A stretch of 64,000 nt of DNA from Oxynema aestuarii AP17 (GTDB taxonomy: Bacteria > Cyanobacteriota > Cyanobacteriia > Cyanobacteriales > Laspinemataceae): the NCBI RefSeq assembly GCF_012295525.1, contig NZ_CP051167.1, positions 4,323,501 to 4,387,500 of the forward strand. The letters are read 5' to 3'. Positions 8,921-18,743 of this stretch are shown one piece after another (position 1 is the stretch's first letter; every line of letters begins with the position of its first letter). The notes under the pieces were generated by a model. That model did not search any database. It was not told the DNA's origin and saw nothing but the letters and a program-made list of their open reading frames with translations. The translations under genes and the position numbers were made by a program.

Positions 8921-10549
8921 TTGACGAACCAAATTCCTCCTGATTTTCTTAGAGATGTAGCCAAAAAGCGGGGCGTCTCCGATGCCGAACTCGAAACGGT
9001 GATCATGGCATTAGACGGAAACTCGACCGCCGCGATCGCCAGTATGCTGGAAATCAGCAACATTGCCGTCCGCAAACGTCTCGGCGAAGTCTATAGAAAA
9101 TTCAACATCTACGGTCGCGGCCCTGGCAAATTAGCCGAACTGCGCCATCAACTTTACTATCAGTATCAATCCAACGAAGGAGAACCGAGCAGCAGCGAAC
9201 CGGAATCAACCGGACCGGCGCCGATTGTCTTGGGAAGTCGCCATCAAGATTGGGGCGAAGCGCCCGACGTGTCCGACTTTTACGGACGTTCCGAAGAACT
9301 GCAAATTTTGGAAGAGTTAGTCTCGGAAGATCGGTGCCGTTTGGTGGTCTTGCTGGGAATGGCGGGCATCGGTAAAACAGTTCTGTCCGTGCAACTGGCG
9401 AAACAACTCGAAAGTGACTTCGATTATGTCGTCTGGCGATCGCTGGCCGGATCTCCGGCGCCGGAAGAGGTCATCGGCGACTTGTTGCAGTTCCTTTCCG
9501 GTCAAAAACGCCCCGACATGCCCAACGATCTCAACGGACGCATTTCGCGACTGTTAGATTACTTGCGCGAACGCCGATGCTTAATTGTCTTCGACGATTT
9601 CGAGACCCTGCTGCGCGGTGGCGAACTCGCCGGGAACTATCGCAGTGGCTACGAAGGCTACCGCAAGCTGATCGAACGCTTGGGCGAAACCCCCCACGAA
9701 AGCTGCTTGCTGATAGCCACGGCAGAAGAACCCGCAGAAATTGCCTTACTCAAAGGCGAAAAAGTCCGATCCGTTCAACCGATGGACTCCGACGAAATCG
9801 CCCGCGAACTGTTTGACGAAAAAGGCGTAGTCGCGACGGATAAAGAATGGCAAGAACTGGCCAAACGCTACGGCGATAACCTGCTGGCGTACAAAATTGT
9901 CGCCGCGACGATTAAGGAATTTTTCAACGGCAACGTTTCGAGCTTCCTCAAAGCGACGGAACTGTTCGTAGAAGATACCCTCAACGAGCTGTTAGAGCAG
10001 CAATTCAATCGTTTGTCGCCGTCGGAAGAAGAAATTATGTACTGGCTGGCGATCGAACGCACCCCAGTCTCGCTGTCGCGCTTGCGCGAAGATTTGCTCC
10101 TTCCGGTGTCTTTATCGGAACTGCTCAAAAATCTCGAATCCCTGGCGCGGCGATCGCTCATTGAAAAACAAGATTCCACGGGCGAAACCTCCTTTACCTT
10201 ACAGCCGTTAATCATGAAATTCGTCACCAACAAATTGGTGGCCAATAGCTGTATGGAAATTCAAGAATACGCCCGCACCAAGAAAATTGATAACATCCGC
10301 ATTTGGATGAGTCACAATCTCGGTAAAGAATCCGCCGCTCCTAAAAAAACCAGCAAATCCGAGCGCATTTCTTCGATCCTGATGTTGGTGAAAAACCAAT
10401 TGCAATTCCTGTTCATGCGAACGGGCAGCTACGAGGAAACGATCGAACTGCTCAAGCAAATGTCATCGGTACTCGAAGACAAATCGCAGCTCGAAGTCGG
10501 TTACGCCCAAGAAAACCTGCGGCAGTTACTCGCAGCGATGGCCGCCTAA
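8921..10549 (+). CDS. HTH-NB-ARC STAND ATPase
   Basis: A 542-residue signal-transduction ATPase. The N-terminal 80 residues hold a LuxR-like helix-turn-helix (TAAIASMLEISNIAVRKRLG, ending in the KFNIYGRGPGKLAEL segment). An acidic linker leads to an NB-ARC domain with P-loop GMAGIGKT (146-153) and Walker B CLIVFDDF (220-227), then winged-helix-like segments with LQPLIMKFV. Many cyanobacterial relatives continue into WD40 or TPR sensor repeats; this one ends after about 100 helical residues and has no visible repeat domain. The TTG start is favoured by the promoter and purine tract just upstream. Likely a nucleotide-switched regulator of stress or immunity; its ligand and targets are unknown. 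Confidence 0.85.
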   Translation: MTNQIPPDFLRDVAKKRGVSDAELETVIMALDGNSTAAIASMLEISNIAVRKRLGEVYRKFNIYGRGPGKLAELRHQLYYQYQSNEGEPSSSEPESTGPAPIVLGSRHQDWGEAPDVSDFYGRSEELQILEELVSEDRCRLVVLLGMAGIGKTVLSVQLAKQLESDFDYVVWRSLAGSPAPEEVIGDLLQFLSGQKRPDMPNDLNGRISRLLDYLRERRCLIVFDDFETLLRGGELAGNYRSGYEGYRKLIERLGETPHESCLLIATAEEPAEIALLKGEKVRSVQPMDSDEIARELFDEKGVVATDKEWQELAKRYGDNLLAYKIVAATIKEFFNGNVSSFLKATELFVEDTLNELLEQQFNRLSPSEEEIMYWLAIERTPVSLSRLREDLLLPVSLSELLKNLESLARRSLIEKQDSTGETSFTLQPLIMKFVTNKLVANSCMEIQEYARTKKIDNIRIWMSHNLGKESAAPKKTSKSERISSILMLVKNQLQFLFMRTGSYEETIELLKQMSSVLEDKSQLEVGYAQENLRQLLAAMAA

Positions 10550-10577
10550 ATCAGCCGCCCTCGGCGCCCTGGCGAGC

Positions 10578-10617
10578 GGACAATAGCGAATCCCCGCTTC
10601 GGGATTGGCTATTGTCC
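10578..10617 (+). terminator. Hairpin after the STAND gene
   Basis: GGACAATAGC (10578-10587) pairs perfectly with GCTATTGTCC (10608-10617), with an inner AATCCC/GGGATT stem. The T-run is poor (CGTTATGT follows), so termination may be inefficient or factor-dependent. Confidence 0.55.
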
Positions 10618-10765
10618 CGTTATGTCGCTAATTGTCGCTCGTCTAAAACTGTAGTAGGAGCGATCGCCCGGCCATTATGCACGCCCTCCGGTTCGTACTG
10701 CCGAGGCGATCGCCTCCGCTCCCTGCCCATGTTCGCCGTCAACGCTCTGGTCAACGTCCTTACCC

Positions 10766-12502
10766 GTGTCGATCGCCACGCCAACCCCCACCAAAGTGAG
10801 TTACTGCATTAATCCTCACTGTTCCCACCGGGAAAATCCTGATGGCGCAACTCACTGTCAGAGTTGTGGGACGAGCTTGCTCGTTGACGATCGCTATCAA
10901 ATACTGCGCCCCTTGCGTCCCCCCAATCCCGCCGCCATGACCGACGTATACGAAGTCAAAGATTGGGGAACGAATCAACTCAATTGGGGCGAAATCAAAG
11001 TTTTAAAAATCTTCAAATTCACCCACAATCCCAAATTAGTGCGCCTGTTTCGACGAGAAGCACGGGTTTTGATGTGGCTGAGACATCCCGGCATTCCCAA
11101 AGTCGAACCGGACGGCTATTTCACCGTGACCTTGCCCCGTAACAAAATCGTTCACGGTTTGGTCATGGAAAAAATCGAAGGGGAAAACTTAGAACAATGG
11201 CTGTCCGAGAACGGCGCGATCTCGACAGACCGAGCCCTCGATTGGCTGCAACAGTTAACCGAACTGCTCCACGTCATCCATCAACACAATCTCGGCCATC
11301 GAGACCTCAAACCGTCCAATCTGATTTTGCGTCCCAACGGCGAACTCGCCCTCGTCGACTTTGGTACCGTCGCCGAATTCGGCGCCGACAGCCAAACCCG
11401 GGTGGGAACCAGTGGTTATGCCGCTCCCGAACAACTCGAAGGGAAAGCAACCCGACAGTCGGACTTTTTTGCCCTGGGGCGCACCTTCGTTCACTTACTC
11501 TCGGGCTTGTCGCCGATGGAATTTCCCGAAACGGACAAAGGGGAATTACAGTGGCGCGATCGCGTTGCCGACCTAGAGCGACCGTTAGCCGACGCGATCG
11601 ACGAACTGATGGCGCCCGATTGGAAAGCGCGAGCGCAACATACCAAAATCATTTTGCAGCGTTTGGAGCAGATCCGAGCGCAATTAAAATCGAGCCAGGA
11701 GCGCCCGGGGTCGGGGCGATCGCTCCTCTGGAAAGCGGCCCTACCCTGGGTCGGGATCGCGGGCGTAGTCGGGGTGGGATGGCGAGTGCTCAGCCCGGCA
11801 GTACAACTGTACTGGAATCACGCGATCGCACCGAACATTTCCCAACAGTTCAACGAGCTGACCGTGACCAATTTTCAAGATAAAAACTTTGAAAAAGCCC
11901 TTCTATTCGGCCAACTCGCCTTGAACTTCGATCGCGACAACAGCTATGCGTCTTACAACTTGGCGATGGTCTACGAAGAAAAAGAAGATTACCGACGCGC
12001 CACAGAATATTACGAACGGGCGATCGCCGACGGCGAACCGAGAACCCAATTGCGCGCCACCAATAACTTAGCGCGCTTGCAAATTTGGAGAGCGGGAGAT
12101 ACCCAAGGGGCGATCGCCCGCCTGAGCGACGCCTTAGAACGGGCGCGACATTACGAAAAGATCGACCCGCAAACCCTCTCAGACCTGTACAAAAACCTGG
12201 GATGGGCGTATTTTCAAGAAAACCGCAATCGCGAAGCCGAACGCCAGTTGCGAGAGGCGATCGCCCTCGACGATCGCAATATCGCCGCCTACTGCCTGTT
12301 GGCCCAAACCCTCGAACGAACCCCCGACGACGACCGGGGCGGGAACGCCCCTCCCCCCTTACTGCCCTGGAAACAGTGCGCCCGAGATAGCGATCTCGTT
12401 ATCAATCCCGAAACGCGGGTTTGGCAGATGATGGCTCGCCAGCGCTTGGACGAACCGCACGCCGCCTCGCGATCGCTGCCTACCCCGTCAACTTCCCCGT
12501 GA
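10766..12502 (+). CDS. Zinc-ribbon Ser/Thr kinase with TPR tail
   Basis: A 578-residue eukaryotic-type protein kinase. An N-terminal ribbon (Cys14, Cys19, Cys31, Cys34) precedes DDRYQIL, the usual start of cyanobacterial kinase domains. Lys78 or Lys81 in EIKVLKIF is the likely ATP lysine; the catalytic loop HRDLKPSN (178-185), DFG (198-200) and APEQ (220-223) are intact, so the enzyme should be active. A single transmembrane segment (PWVGIAGVVGVGW, about residue 325) is followed by TPR-like repeats (ASYNLAMVYEEKEDYRRA; NNLARLQIWRAGDTQGAI; LYKNLGWAYFQENRNREAE). The start is a GTG at 10766. Its stop overlaps the start of the HEAT-repeat gene by one base, so translation is coupled. Confidence 0.92.
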   Translation: MSIATPTPTKVSYCINPHCSHRENPDGATHCQSCGTSLLVDDRYQILRPLRPPNPAAMTDVYEVKDWGTNQLNWGEIKVLKIFKFTHNPKLVRLFRREARVLMWLRHPGIPKVEPDGYFTVTLPRNKIVHGLVMEKIEGENLEQWLSENGAISTDRALDWLQQLTELLHVIHQHNLGHRDLKPSNLILRPNGELALVDFGTVAEFGADSQTRVGTSGYAAPEQLEGKATRQSDFFALGRTFVHLLSGLSPMEFPETDKGELQWRDRVADLERPLADAIDELMAPDWKARAQHTKIILQRLEQIRAQLKSSQERPGSGRSLLWKAALPWVGIAGVVGVGWRVLSPAVQLYWNHAIAPNISQQFNELTVTNFQDKNFEKALLFGQLALNFDRDNSYASYNLAMVYEEKEDYRRATEYYERAIADGEPRTQLRATNNLARLQIWRAGDTQGAIARLSDALERARHYEKIDPQTLSDLYKNLGWAYFQENRNREAERQLREAIALDDRNIAAYCLLAQTLERTPDDDRGGNAPPPLLPWKQCARDSDLVINPETRVWQMMARQRLDEPHAASRSLPTPSTSP

Positions 12503-13887
12503 TGTCTCCCTCTAGCGCCGACCTATTAGCGCGAGCCAACGCCGCCTCCGCCGGGGGCAATTGGTCGCAAGTGCTCGACTGTCTGCAACAATTACTGGCC
12601 AGAGACGACGAGGCGCCCGGCGATCGCCACGGCGGAACGACCGCAGCGATCGCCCTCCAATTAACCCTCGACAGTTTGGCCAACGGAGATTTTCGACAAC
12701 GGTGGGAGGCGACCAAACTGCTGCCTTACTTTGGAGAAGCGGCGATCGCCCCCTTGCTGGTCTGGATCGGCGATCGGGCCGTCGATGGGGAATTGCGCTG
12801 GTTTGCAGTGCGCGCCGCGACCGACCTGCTGCGCCACCCGGTCAGTTCGCAAACGCGCACGACGACGATCGCCGCCCTGGCGAACCTGTTGGCTGCCGAA
12901 GAAGACGACGACCTCCGCGACGCCGCCACCAGCGCCCTCGCCGAACTGGGAGAAGGGGCGATCGACATCCTCGCCGAGTTGATGCAAGAGCCGCAATCCC
13001 GGCGGCTTGCGGTGCGAGCGATCGCCCAGATCCAGCACCCTCGGGTTGTCGAACCCTTACTCGCGGCGATCGCCGATCCGGACGTGGAAGTGCGCGCGAT
13101 CGCCTGGGAAGCGGCGATCGCCCTCGACGATCCGCGCCTGCCTTCCCTGCTCTTGAAAGCGTTGGACGACCCCTCCGCCCGGGTGCGCCGTCAAGGGGCG
13201 ATCGGTCTGGGCTTGTGGGCGGCGCGCGGTTCCCTGGACGATCGCTTACCCGAATGCGATCTCGTCCGACGGCTGCGCGATCGCCTCTGGGATTTGAATC
13301 TTGAAGTTTGCCAGCAGGCGGCGATCGCCCTGGGACGGCTCGACAGCCCCGCCGCCGCCGCCGCCTTGTCGGAACTCTTCGCGGCTGAGACGACCCCGAT
13401 GCCGTTAAAACTCGCGGCAGTTCGCGCCCTCGGCTGGATGAGCGTTCCGGAAGCGGTGGATGCCTTGCAGGGCGCGATCCAACTTTGCTGTCGCGGCGGG
13501 AACGAGGGAGAGAAACTCCCGGCGGCCTTCGCGGCTGAAATTGCGGCGGTTCTGGGACGACAAAGCGAGAGCCCCTTGCGCGAGCGCGCGGCAGAGGTAC
13601 TCGTCGCCCTGCTCGACGCGGATCCCCGGACGCGACCGGAGTCGGCTGAAGTGAAGAAGGCGATCGTCTTGGGGTTGGGAGAGTTGGGGGATTCCCGGGC
13701 GATCGAACCGTCGATCCGGTTGTTGGCCGATCCCGATGCCAGCGTGCGCCTCCACGCGATCGCCGCCCTCAAACGGCTCGATCCGGAACGGACTTACCAG
13801 CGCCTGCAAGAACGGGCCGCCGATCCGACGATCGCCCCGGACCTGCGCGAGGGCATCGCGATCGCCTTACAGGAATGGCACCGTTAA
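12502..13887 (+). CDS. HEAT-repeat protein coupled to the kinase
   Basis: A 461-residue protein made almost entirely of HEAT / PBS-lyase-like helical repeats, for example HPRVVEPLLAAIADPDVEVR, DDPRLPSLLLKALDDPSARV and SRAIEPSIRLLADPDASVR. Such repeats form a curved scaffold for protein binding; some relatives are phycobilin lyases, but no lyase signature is evident. I chose the ATG at 12502 because it overlaps the kinase stop codon (TGATG), a typical coupled junction; the frame is open upstream inside the kinase gene. The obvious inference is that it is a partner, substrate or adaptor of the kinase. Confidence 0.88.
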   Translation: MSPSSADLLARANAASAGGNWSQVLDCLQQLLARDDEAPGDRHGGTTAAIALQLTLDSLANGDFRQRWEATKLLPYFGEAAIAPLLVWIGDRAVDGELRWFAVRAATDLLRHPVSSQTRTTTIAALANLLAAEEDDDLRDAATSALAELGEGAIDILAELMQEPQSRRLAVRAIAQIQHPRVVEPLLAAIADPDVEVRAIAWEAAIALDDPRLPSLLLKALDDPSARVRRQGAIGLGLWAARGSLDDRLPECDLVRRLRDRLWDLNLEVCQQAAIALGRLDSPAAAAALSELFAAETTPMPLKLAAVRALGWMSVPEAVDALQGAIQLCCRGGNEGEKLPAAFAAEIAAVLGRQSESPLRERAAEVLVALLDADPRTRPESAEVKKAIVLGLGELGDSRAIEPSIRLLADPDASVRLHAIAALKRLDPERTYQRLQERAADPTIAPDLREGIAIALQEWHR

Positions 13888-13987
13888 CTCATGGGGAATT
13901 TCCCATCGCCGCAAGTTGCGGCAGAATAAAGAATAATAAAGAAATGTAAATATCGTTAATTTTTTGGTTTGTAAGCTCGACCGAACA

Positions 13988-15241
13988 ATGCCGCAACCTT
14001 CCCTATCTTCCCCCGCCGTGCCATCGACCCCCAGCGAGCCGACCGCCACCTGCGACGTGGCGATCGTCGGCGCGGGGGTCACCGGGATGACGATCGCCTG
14101 CGCCCTCAAAGATTCTGGGTTGCGGGTGATCTCGATCGACGCCGCCGAGCGAGAAGCGGCGGCAGCTCGAACCCAAGTTTACGCCCTGACCTTACTCACC
14201 GGGCAGATTTTCGACGGAATCGGGGTCTGGGAGAGGATTTTACCGAAGATCTGCACGTTCAAACAGATCCATCTGTCCGATCGCGGACGGTTGGGGGTGC
14301 AGTTTCAAACCGGGGATTTAGGCACCGAACAGCTCGGTTACGTGGCGGAACATTCAGTGTTGCTGTCTGCCTTACACGAGTTTGCCGACGATCGCTGTTC
14401 CCAACTGACTTGGATCTGTCCGGCGCAAGTGCAAGGGGTGGAATACGACAGCGAGGGAGTTAACCTGCACGTGGAGGCGGACGGGCGTTCGCGAACCATC
14501 CGCGCTCGGGTGCTACTGGCTGCCGATGGTAAGCACTCCCGGATTCGGGGATTGGCGGGTATTGGCACCCGGGGCTGGAAGTATTGGCAATCGTGCATTA
14601 CGACAAAAGTCCGACCGCAGAAAGGTCACGGGAATATTGCTTACGAGCGCTTTTGGCCGAGCGGTCCGTTTGCGATTTTGCCCTTGCCGGGGAATCGCTG
14701 CAACGTGGTTTGGACGGCTCCCCACGCCGAAGCGAAAGCCCTGGCGGCGTTGGACGACGAACAGTTTTTAGTGGAATTGAAAAAACGCTACGGCGAAGCG
14801 ATGGGAGAGATCGAGCCGATCGGCGAGCGATTTGTGTTTCCAGTGCAGTTAATGCAGAGCGATCGCTACGTACTGCCGCGTCTGGCTTTAGTCGGCGATG
14901 CCGCCCACTGCTGTCATCCCGTGGGCGGCCAAGGTTTGAATTTGGGCATTCGGGATGCGGCGGCGATCGCGCAAATCCTGCAAGAGGCTCACAAAAACGG
15001 AGAAGATCTCGGTTCCCTCAAGGTCTTGAAGCGTTACGAACGATGGCGCAAGGGGGAAAATTTAACAATATTGGGATTTACCGACTTCCTCGATCGCCTC
15101 TTTTCCAATCGCTGGCTGCCCTCGGTGATGCTGCGACAAGTAGGACTGTGGGGATTGCGTCACGTCTCGCCCCTGCGACGCTTGGCGTTGCGGTTAATGA
15201 CCGGACAGTTAGGACGACATCCCCAGCTCGTGCGCCGTTAA
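13988..15241 (+). CDS. UbiH/Coq6-type FAD-dependent hydroxylase
   Basis: About 417 residues from the ATG at 13988; a TTG eight codons upstream is less likely. It is a class A flavin monooxygenase: the dinucleotide-binding motif VAIVGAGVTGMTIA near the N-terminus, the central LLAADGKHSRIR (DG motif), and the C-terminal LVGDAAHCCHPVGGQGLN (GD motif) that binds the FAD ribityl chain. Homologues hydroxylate quinone rings; cyanobacteria lack ubiquinone, so a role in plastoquinone or another prenyl-quinone pathway is plausible but unproven. It is preceded by an AT-rich 100 bp and followed by a convergent gene. Confidence 0.88.
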   Translation: MPQPSLSSPAVPSTPSEPTATCDVAIVGAGVTGMTIACALKDSGLRVISIDAAEREAAAARTQVYALTLLTGQIFDGIGVWERILPKICTFKQIHLSDRGRLGVQFQTGDLGTEQLGYVAEHSVLLSALHEFADDRCSQLTWICPAQVQGVEYDSEGVNLHVEADGRSRTIRARVLLAADGKHSRIRGLAGIGTRGWKYWQSCITTKVRPQKGHGNIAYERFWPSGPFAILPLPGNRCNVVWTAPHAEAKALAALDDEQFLVELKKRYGEAMGEIEPIGERFVFPVQLMQSDRYVLPRLALVGDAAHCCHPVGGQGLNLGIRDAAAIAQILQEAHKNGEDLGSLKVLKRYERWRKGENLTILGFTDFLDRLFSNRWLPSVMLRQVGLWGLRHVSPLRRLALRLMTGQLGRHPQLVRR

Positions 15242-15342
15242 CTCATCGGGGGGTTCGGGTCTGGCGATCCGCACGACGAGCAAAGCAAGGTGTAGGGATT
15301 GCGGATGCCCAGACCGGAGGGGGCGAACGGCGCGCGGCACGG

Positions 15343-17247
15343 CTACGGTTGCGCCTGACCGACGACGGCATCAATTTGGAACTGACGGCGATCGCCGGGA
15401 AGATAGGCTAACGGATCGACCGCATCTTCGCCGGGGGGATGGATCTCGAAGTGTAAGTGAACTCCGGTACTGTTCCCCGTAGTGCCCATTTGAGCGATCA
15501 ATTGTCCTTGTTCGACGGATTGACCCTCGCGCACTAAAATCCGATAGTTGTGGGCGTAGCGGGTAAAGCTGCCGTCGGCATGTTGGATTTCGACCAAGTT
15601 GCCGTAACCGCCTGCATTCCAAGCCGCATAAGTGACGACCCCTGCCGAAGCGGCCAGAATCGGCGTGCCCAACGGTCCGGCGATGTCGATGCCTTTGTGC
15701 ATCCGTCCCCAACGCCAGCCGTAACCGGAGGTGAGGATCCCGCGCGCGGGCCAGATGTAGCCGTCAAAAATTGGGGTGGGGTCGGGGAGGTAGGTCCCGG
15801 CGGCGGCTAAGGGGGGTAAGGGCATGTCGGGGATGCGGGTTGCACCGATGCGCTCTTGCAAGATTTGCAACCGGGAGATGGTGCGGGTGGCGACGACGTC
15901 GGCTTCCGGTTGGTAAGAGCGAGGTTCCGGGTCGCGGGTGCCTTTGGCGCCCCACGCCGTGACGCTTTCCGGGGCGATCGCACCAGAGCGATCTTGGCGG
16001 TAGGCGATCGCCTTGGCGGTTTCCGCATTCGCTTCGCCGTAACTCTCCGGGGAATTCTCCTGGAGAGACCCGACAGGAACGCTTGCGGATGGCGCGCCAT
16101 TCCAGGACAGGTTGCCCCCCGGTTCCACCCAAGGAATTGGTTCCGTAATTTTCCGGATCGATCTGGGGTCTGGAGTATTGGGTTTTATCTCCGTGGATCT
16201 CGGCTCCGTAGCACTGGACGCGCCTGCAGTGACTGAGGGATTGGGGGTCGAGATGGAGTTGACGGCGATGGCGCGTTCCGTAGAAATGGCGAGAGCTTCG
16301 TAGATTAGAGCCGCCACTTCGGCGCGGGTAGCATTGCCGTTCGGTTGGTTCAACCAGTCCTCGGGTATCGAGACGCCCATCTGACGGGCGCGTTGTTGGA
16401 GTTGTTCGGTCAGGCGCCGGGAGGCGGCCCAACTCGGTTGGGTGTAGTCGGGAATGGTGCTCGGGTCGATCGCGGCGGAGAACTCCGAGGCGGCGTCGGT
16501 AGGGGTTAAGTTCAAGCCGCGTACGAGGGCGACGAGAACTTGCAGGCGGGCGATCGGACGGTCGGGAGCGAATTCCTGGTTGGGAAAACCCGTCAGGAAT
16601 CCCATATCTGCCGCCGCTTCGATCGCGTTTTGGGCCCAAGAGCGATCGGAGACATCTCGAAAGGGGCGATCGGAACCGTGTTGGGCCTTCGTAGACTGGG
16701 GGCGGAGATCGGGTCGCGACTGCAGAGGAGAATTGCGGAAAGCTCGCTCGACGACGGCGGCAAATTGGGCGCGGGTCATCGGGGCGTTCGGTCGGAAACT
16801 ACCGTCGGGAAAGCCTCGAATTACGCCGTCGGCTTGGAGGGCTTCGATAAACGGTTTGGCCCAGTGTCCGCCGAGATCGGTTAACTGGTTTCGGCGTGCG
16901 AGACGGTCGCCAAACTCCCCGCCGATGGTCCGAGCTTCGGAATCGGTCGCGATCGGTTCGCAACCGTCATGAGATCTAGATTTATCCCCGCATTCAGGAA
17001 CCGGATTCTCCCGATCGCGGTCAGTATCGATGTCGGGTGCTTCGCTGGAGAGGCAACCTGGCATCGCTGTTGACGCTTCTTGAGGCGATTCCCCTTCGCC
17101 TGAATTCACTTTCGATGGCGTGCCAGCAACCCAATCGCAGGTCGGTTGCAGGGGTGTATGGTTGTTGGCACTGACGTTGACTTCTTGGGTCAACTCGGCA
17201 GTCGCAAGGGCGGCTAGAGTTCCGATTGCAACTTTATGGACGATCAT
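15343..17247 (-). CDS. SLH-domain M23 metallopeptidase
   Basis: A 634-residue envelope protein. The start at 17247 is set by an excellent Shine-Dalgarno (GAGGAGG about 8 nt upstream on the minus strand) and leads straight into a signal-like sequence (MIVHKVAIGTLAALATA). Three SLH-like domains follow: LGGHWAKPFIEAL...GFPDGSFRPNAPMTRAQFA (about 123-165), a second containing GFPNQEFAPDRPIARLQ, and a weaker third with NGNATRAEVAALIYEAL. After a Pro/Ser-rich linker comes a C-terminal LytM/M23 peptidase with zinc-binding HKGIDIA and HLHFE. SLH domains usually anchor proteins to cell-wall polymers, so this is probably a peptidoglycan endopeptidase or an EnvC/NlpD-like amidase activator used in division or filament morphogenesis. 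Confidence 0.92.
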   Translation of the reverse strand: MIVHKVAIGTLAALATAELTQEVNVSANNHTPLQPTCDWVAGTPSKVNSGEGESPQEASTAMPGCLSSEAPDIDTDRDRENPVPECGDKSRSHDGCEPIATDSEARTIGGEFGDRLARRNQLTDLGGHWAKPFIEALQADGVIRGFPDGSFRPNAPMTRAQFAAVVERAFRNSPLQSRPDLRPQSTKAQHGSDRPFRDVSDRSWAQNAIEAAADMGFLTGFPNQEFAPDRPIARLQVLVALVRGLNLTPTDAASEFSAAIDPSTIPDYTQPSWAASRRLTEQLQQRARQMGVSIPEDWLNQPNGNATRAEVAALIYEALAISTERAIAVNSISTPNPSVTAGASSATEPRSTEIKPNTPDPRSIRKITEPIPWVEPGGNLSWNGAPSASVPVGSLQENSPESYGEANAETAKAIAYRQDRSGAIAPESVTAWGAKGTRDPEPRSYQPEADVVATRTISRLQILQERIGATRIPDMPLPPLAAAGTYLPDPTPIFDGYIWPARGILTSGYGWRWGRMHKGIDIAGPLGTPILAASAGVVTYAAWNAGGYGNLVEIQHADGSFTRYAHNYRILVREGQSVEQGQLIAQMGTTGNSTGVHLHFEIHPPGEDAVDPLAYLPGDRRQFQIDAVVGQAQP

Positions 17248-18743
17248 CAACGTTAGCCTCCTCAACTGGGCAGAAACGGATAGCCCCATAGGGCAGCGCT
17301 GCGCGAGCGATCGCGCTCGAACCCCCGGCACTCGGGCGATCGCCAAGTGCTGCGGTTCCCCGGTGGGAAACCCAGGGCAGGTGTAACCATTGCGTCAGCA
17401 AATCCTCGTCACCACGATTTTGACCCCCGATCGCCCGTCACATCGGAACGAGCGATTCGATCTGTAACGGGGTCTCAGTTTGACCTGGGACGATCTCGGA
17501 CTCGCTTCGGTTAGGTTCTCTGGCCCGATGGCCGCCGACCCACTCCTGACGCCGAGATCTGCCCTTGGCGCACCTCTGGTTGAATGCTTACAGAACTTTA
17601 CAGGTCGCCGACAGAACCGACCGCCTAAAACCCAGGGGGTCGCGATCGATTTCCCTCGGTTCGTGCTTGCTTTATACCCCCCAGCATTCCCCCGATCCGC
17701 AAACTTATATCGGGGATTTTTTGTGGAGTGGGTTGGCTCAAGCTGGAATAAGCCGCTTACAGGCGTCAATTTCAGAGATATTTTATTTTAGAATTGCATG
17801 ATTCCTCAGCCGTTGGATCCGGTATTCAGCCCACCATAAAATTCGATACTGACACTCAATTGGATCTGAAATGCGCTTTAGATTCATCACTCGGCTGTTG
17901 TGATTCCCTCTTTCCCCTCGGTTGTGCTGAGCAGACCGACGGCTTTACATCTTTATATATAATTGCATTTTTTTTACAAAAGAAAATTTTATAAGCGGGA
18001 TTTTTGAAATTTTAAATTCACTGAGAAAATTAAATTAATATTTTCTTTTGAAAGATATTAAAGGCGGCGATCGCCGATAAGATAGAATGTCTGTTTGTCG
18101 CTTTTTTATGATTTTTATATTGACCACAATAAAAAAGTCAATACCTTGAATTTTTAGTTATTTTTTATAGCAATAGATTAATTTCGATTCGATTTCTGTT
18201 TTTTTCGAGAATCCAACATTTCAAGCAATTTAAAAGCATTTTTTGTTGTTTTATATCGATTTGTAAACTTTTTGCGGAATTAATATTTTACTAAAAACCG
18301 GAAACTTTGCAGGATTTAACTTGCTGTCTGTCGCTTATTTTGAGAGATCGAGTGGTCAAATTTCTTTACCCATATTTTTACCGAGCATGAACCGAGCATG
18401 AAAAAATACTATTAAAAATACTCGACGCGATCGCCTCCCAACCCCGGTCACGGGATCTTTAAAATATCTTTTTTTATTTAGTGAAAATGAATCCGGATCG
18501 TCCCGGCATTTTGTGAAAGTAACGCCTTTAATAACTCGGCGTCCGGATCCGGTGGCGAAGGCGCGGCGAGGGGCAGATTCGTCACGATCGCAGATCGAAG
18601 TTGCCCGTGGCAAGAGTACCTCCTCTCCCCTGCTAGAGGTTGCCAAGCCATCGATCTAACCTTCTCTTTCGGTAAACTGATGAGAATCAGTAGGGTGTAG
18701 CCCACTTGCCGCTCGTTCGCTCTCCATCAGATCTAGATCGAAT
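17248..18743. other. Intergenic stretch with an AT-rich island
   Basis: About 1.5 kb between divergent genes (M23 peptidase and MscS). No open frame here looks real. From about 17940 to 18410 the sequence becomes strikingly AT-rich with long T runs, unlike its surroundings. It may hold promoters for both neighbours or be the scar of a lost insertion. No named RNA or repeat was recognised. Confidence 0.55.

Noticed and set aside
12561-13304. Long antisense or alternative-frame ORFs over the HEAT-repeat gene
   Set aside because: They are shadows caused by the high-GC repetitive codons of the HEAT protein.
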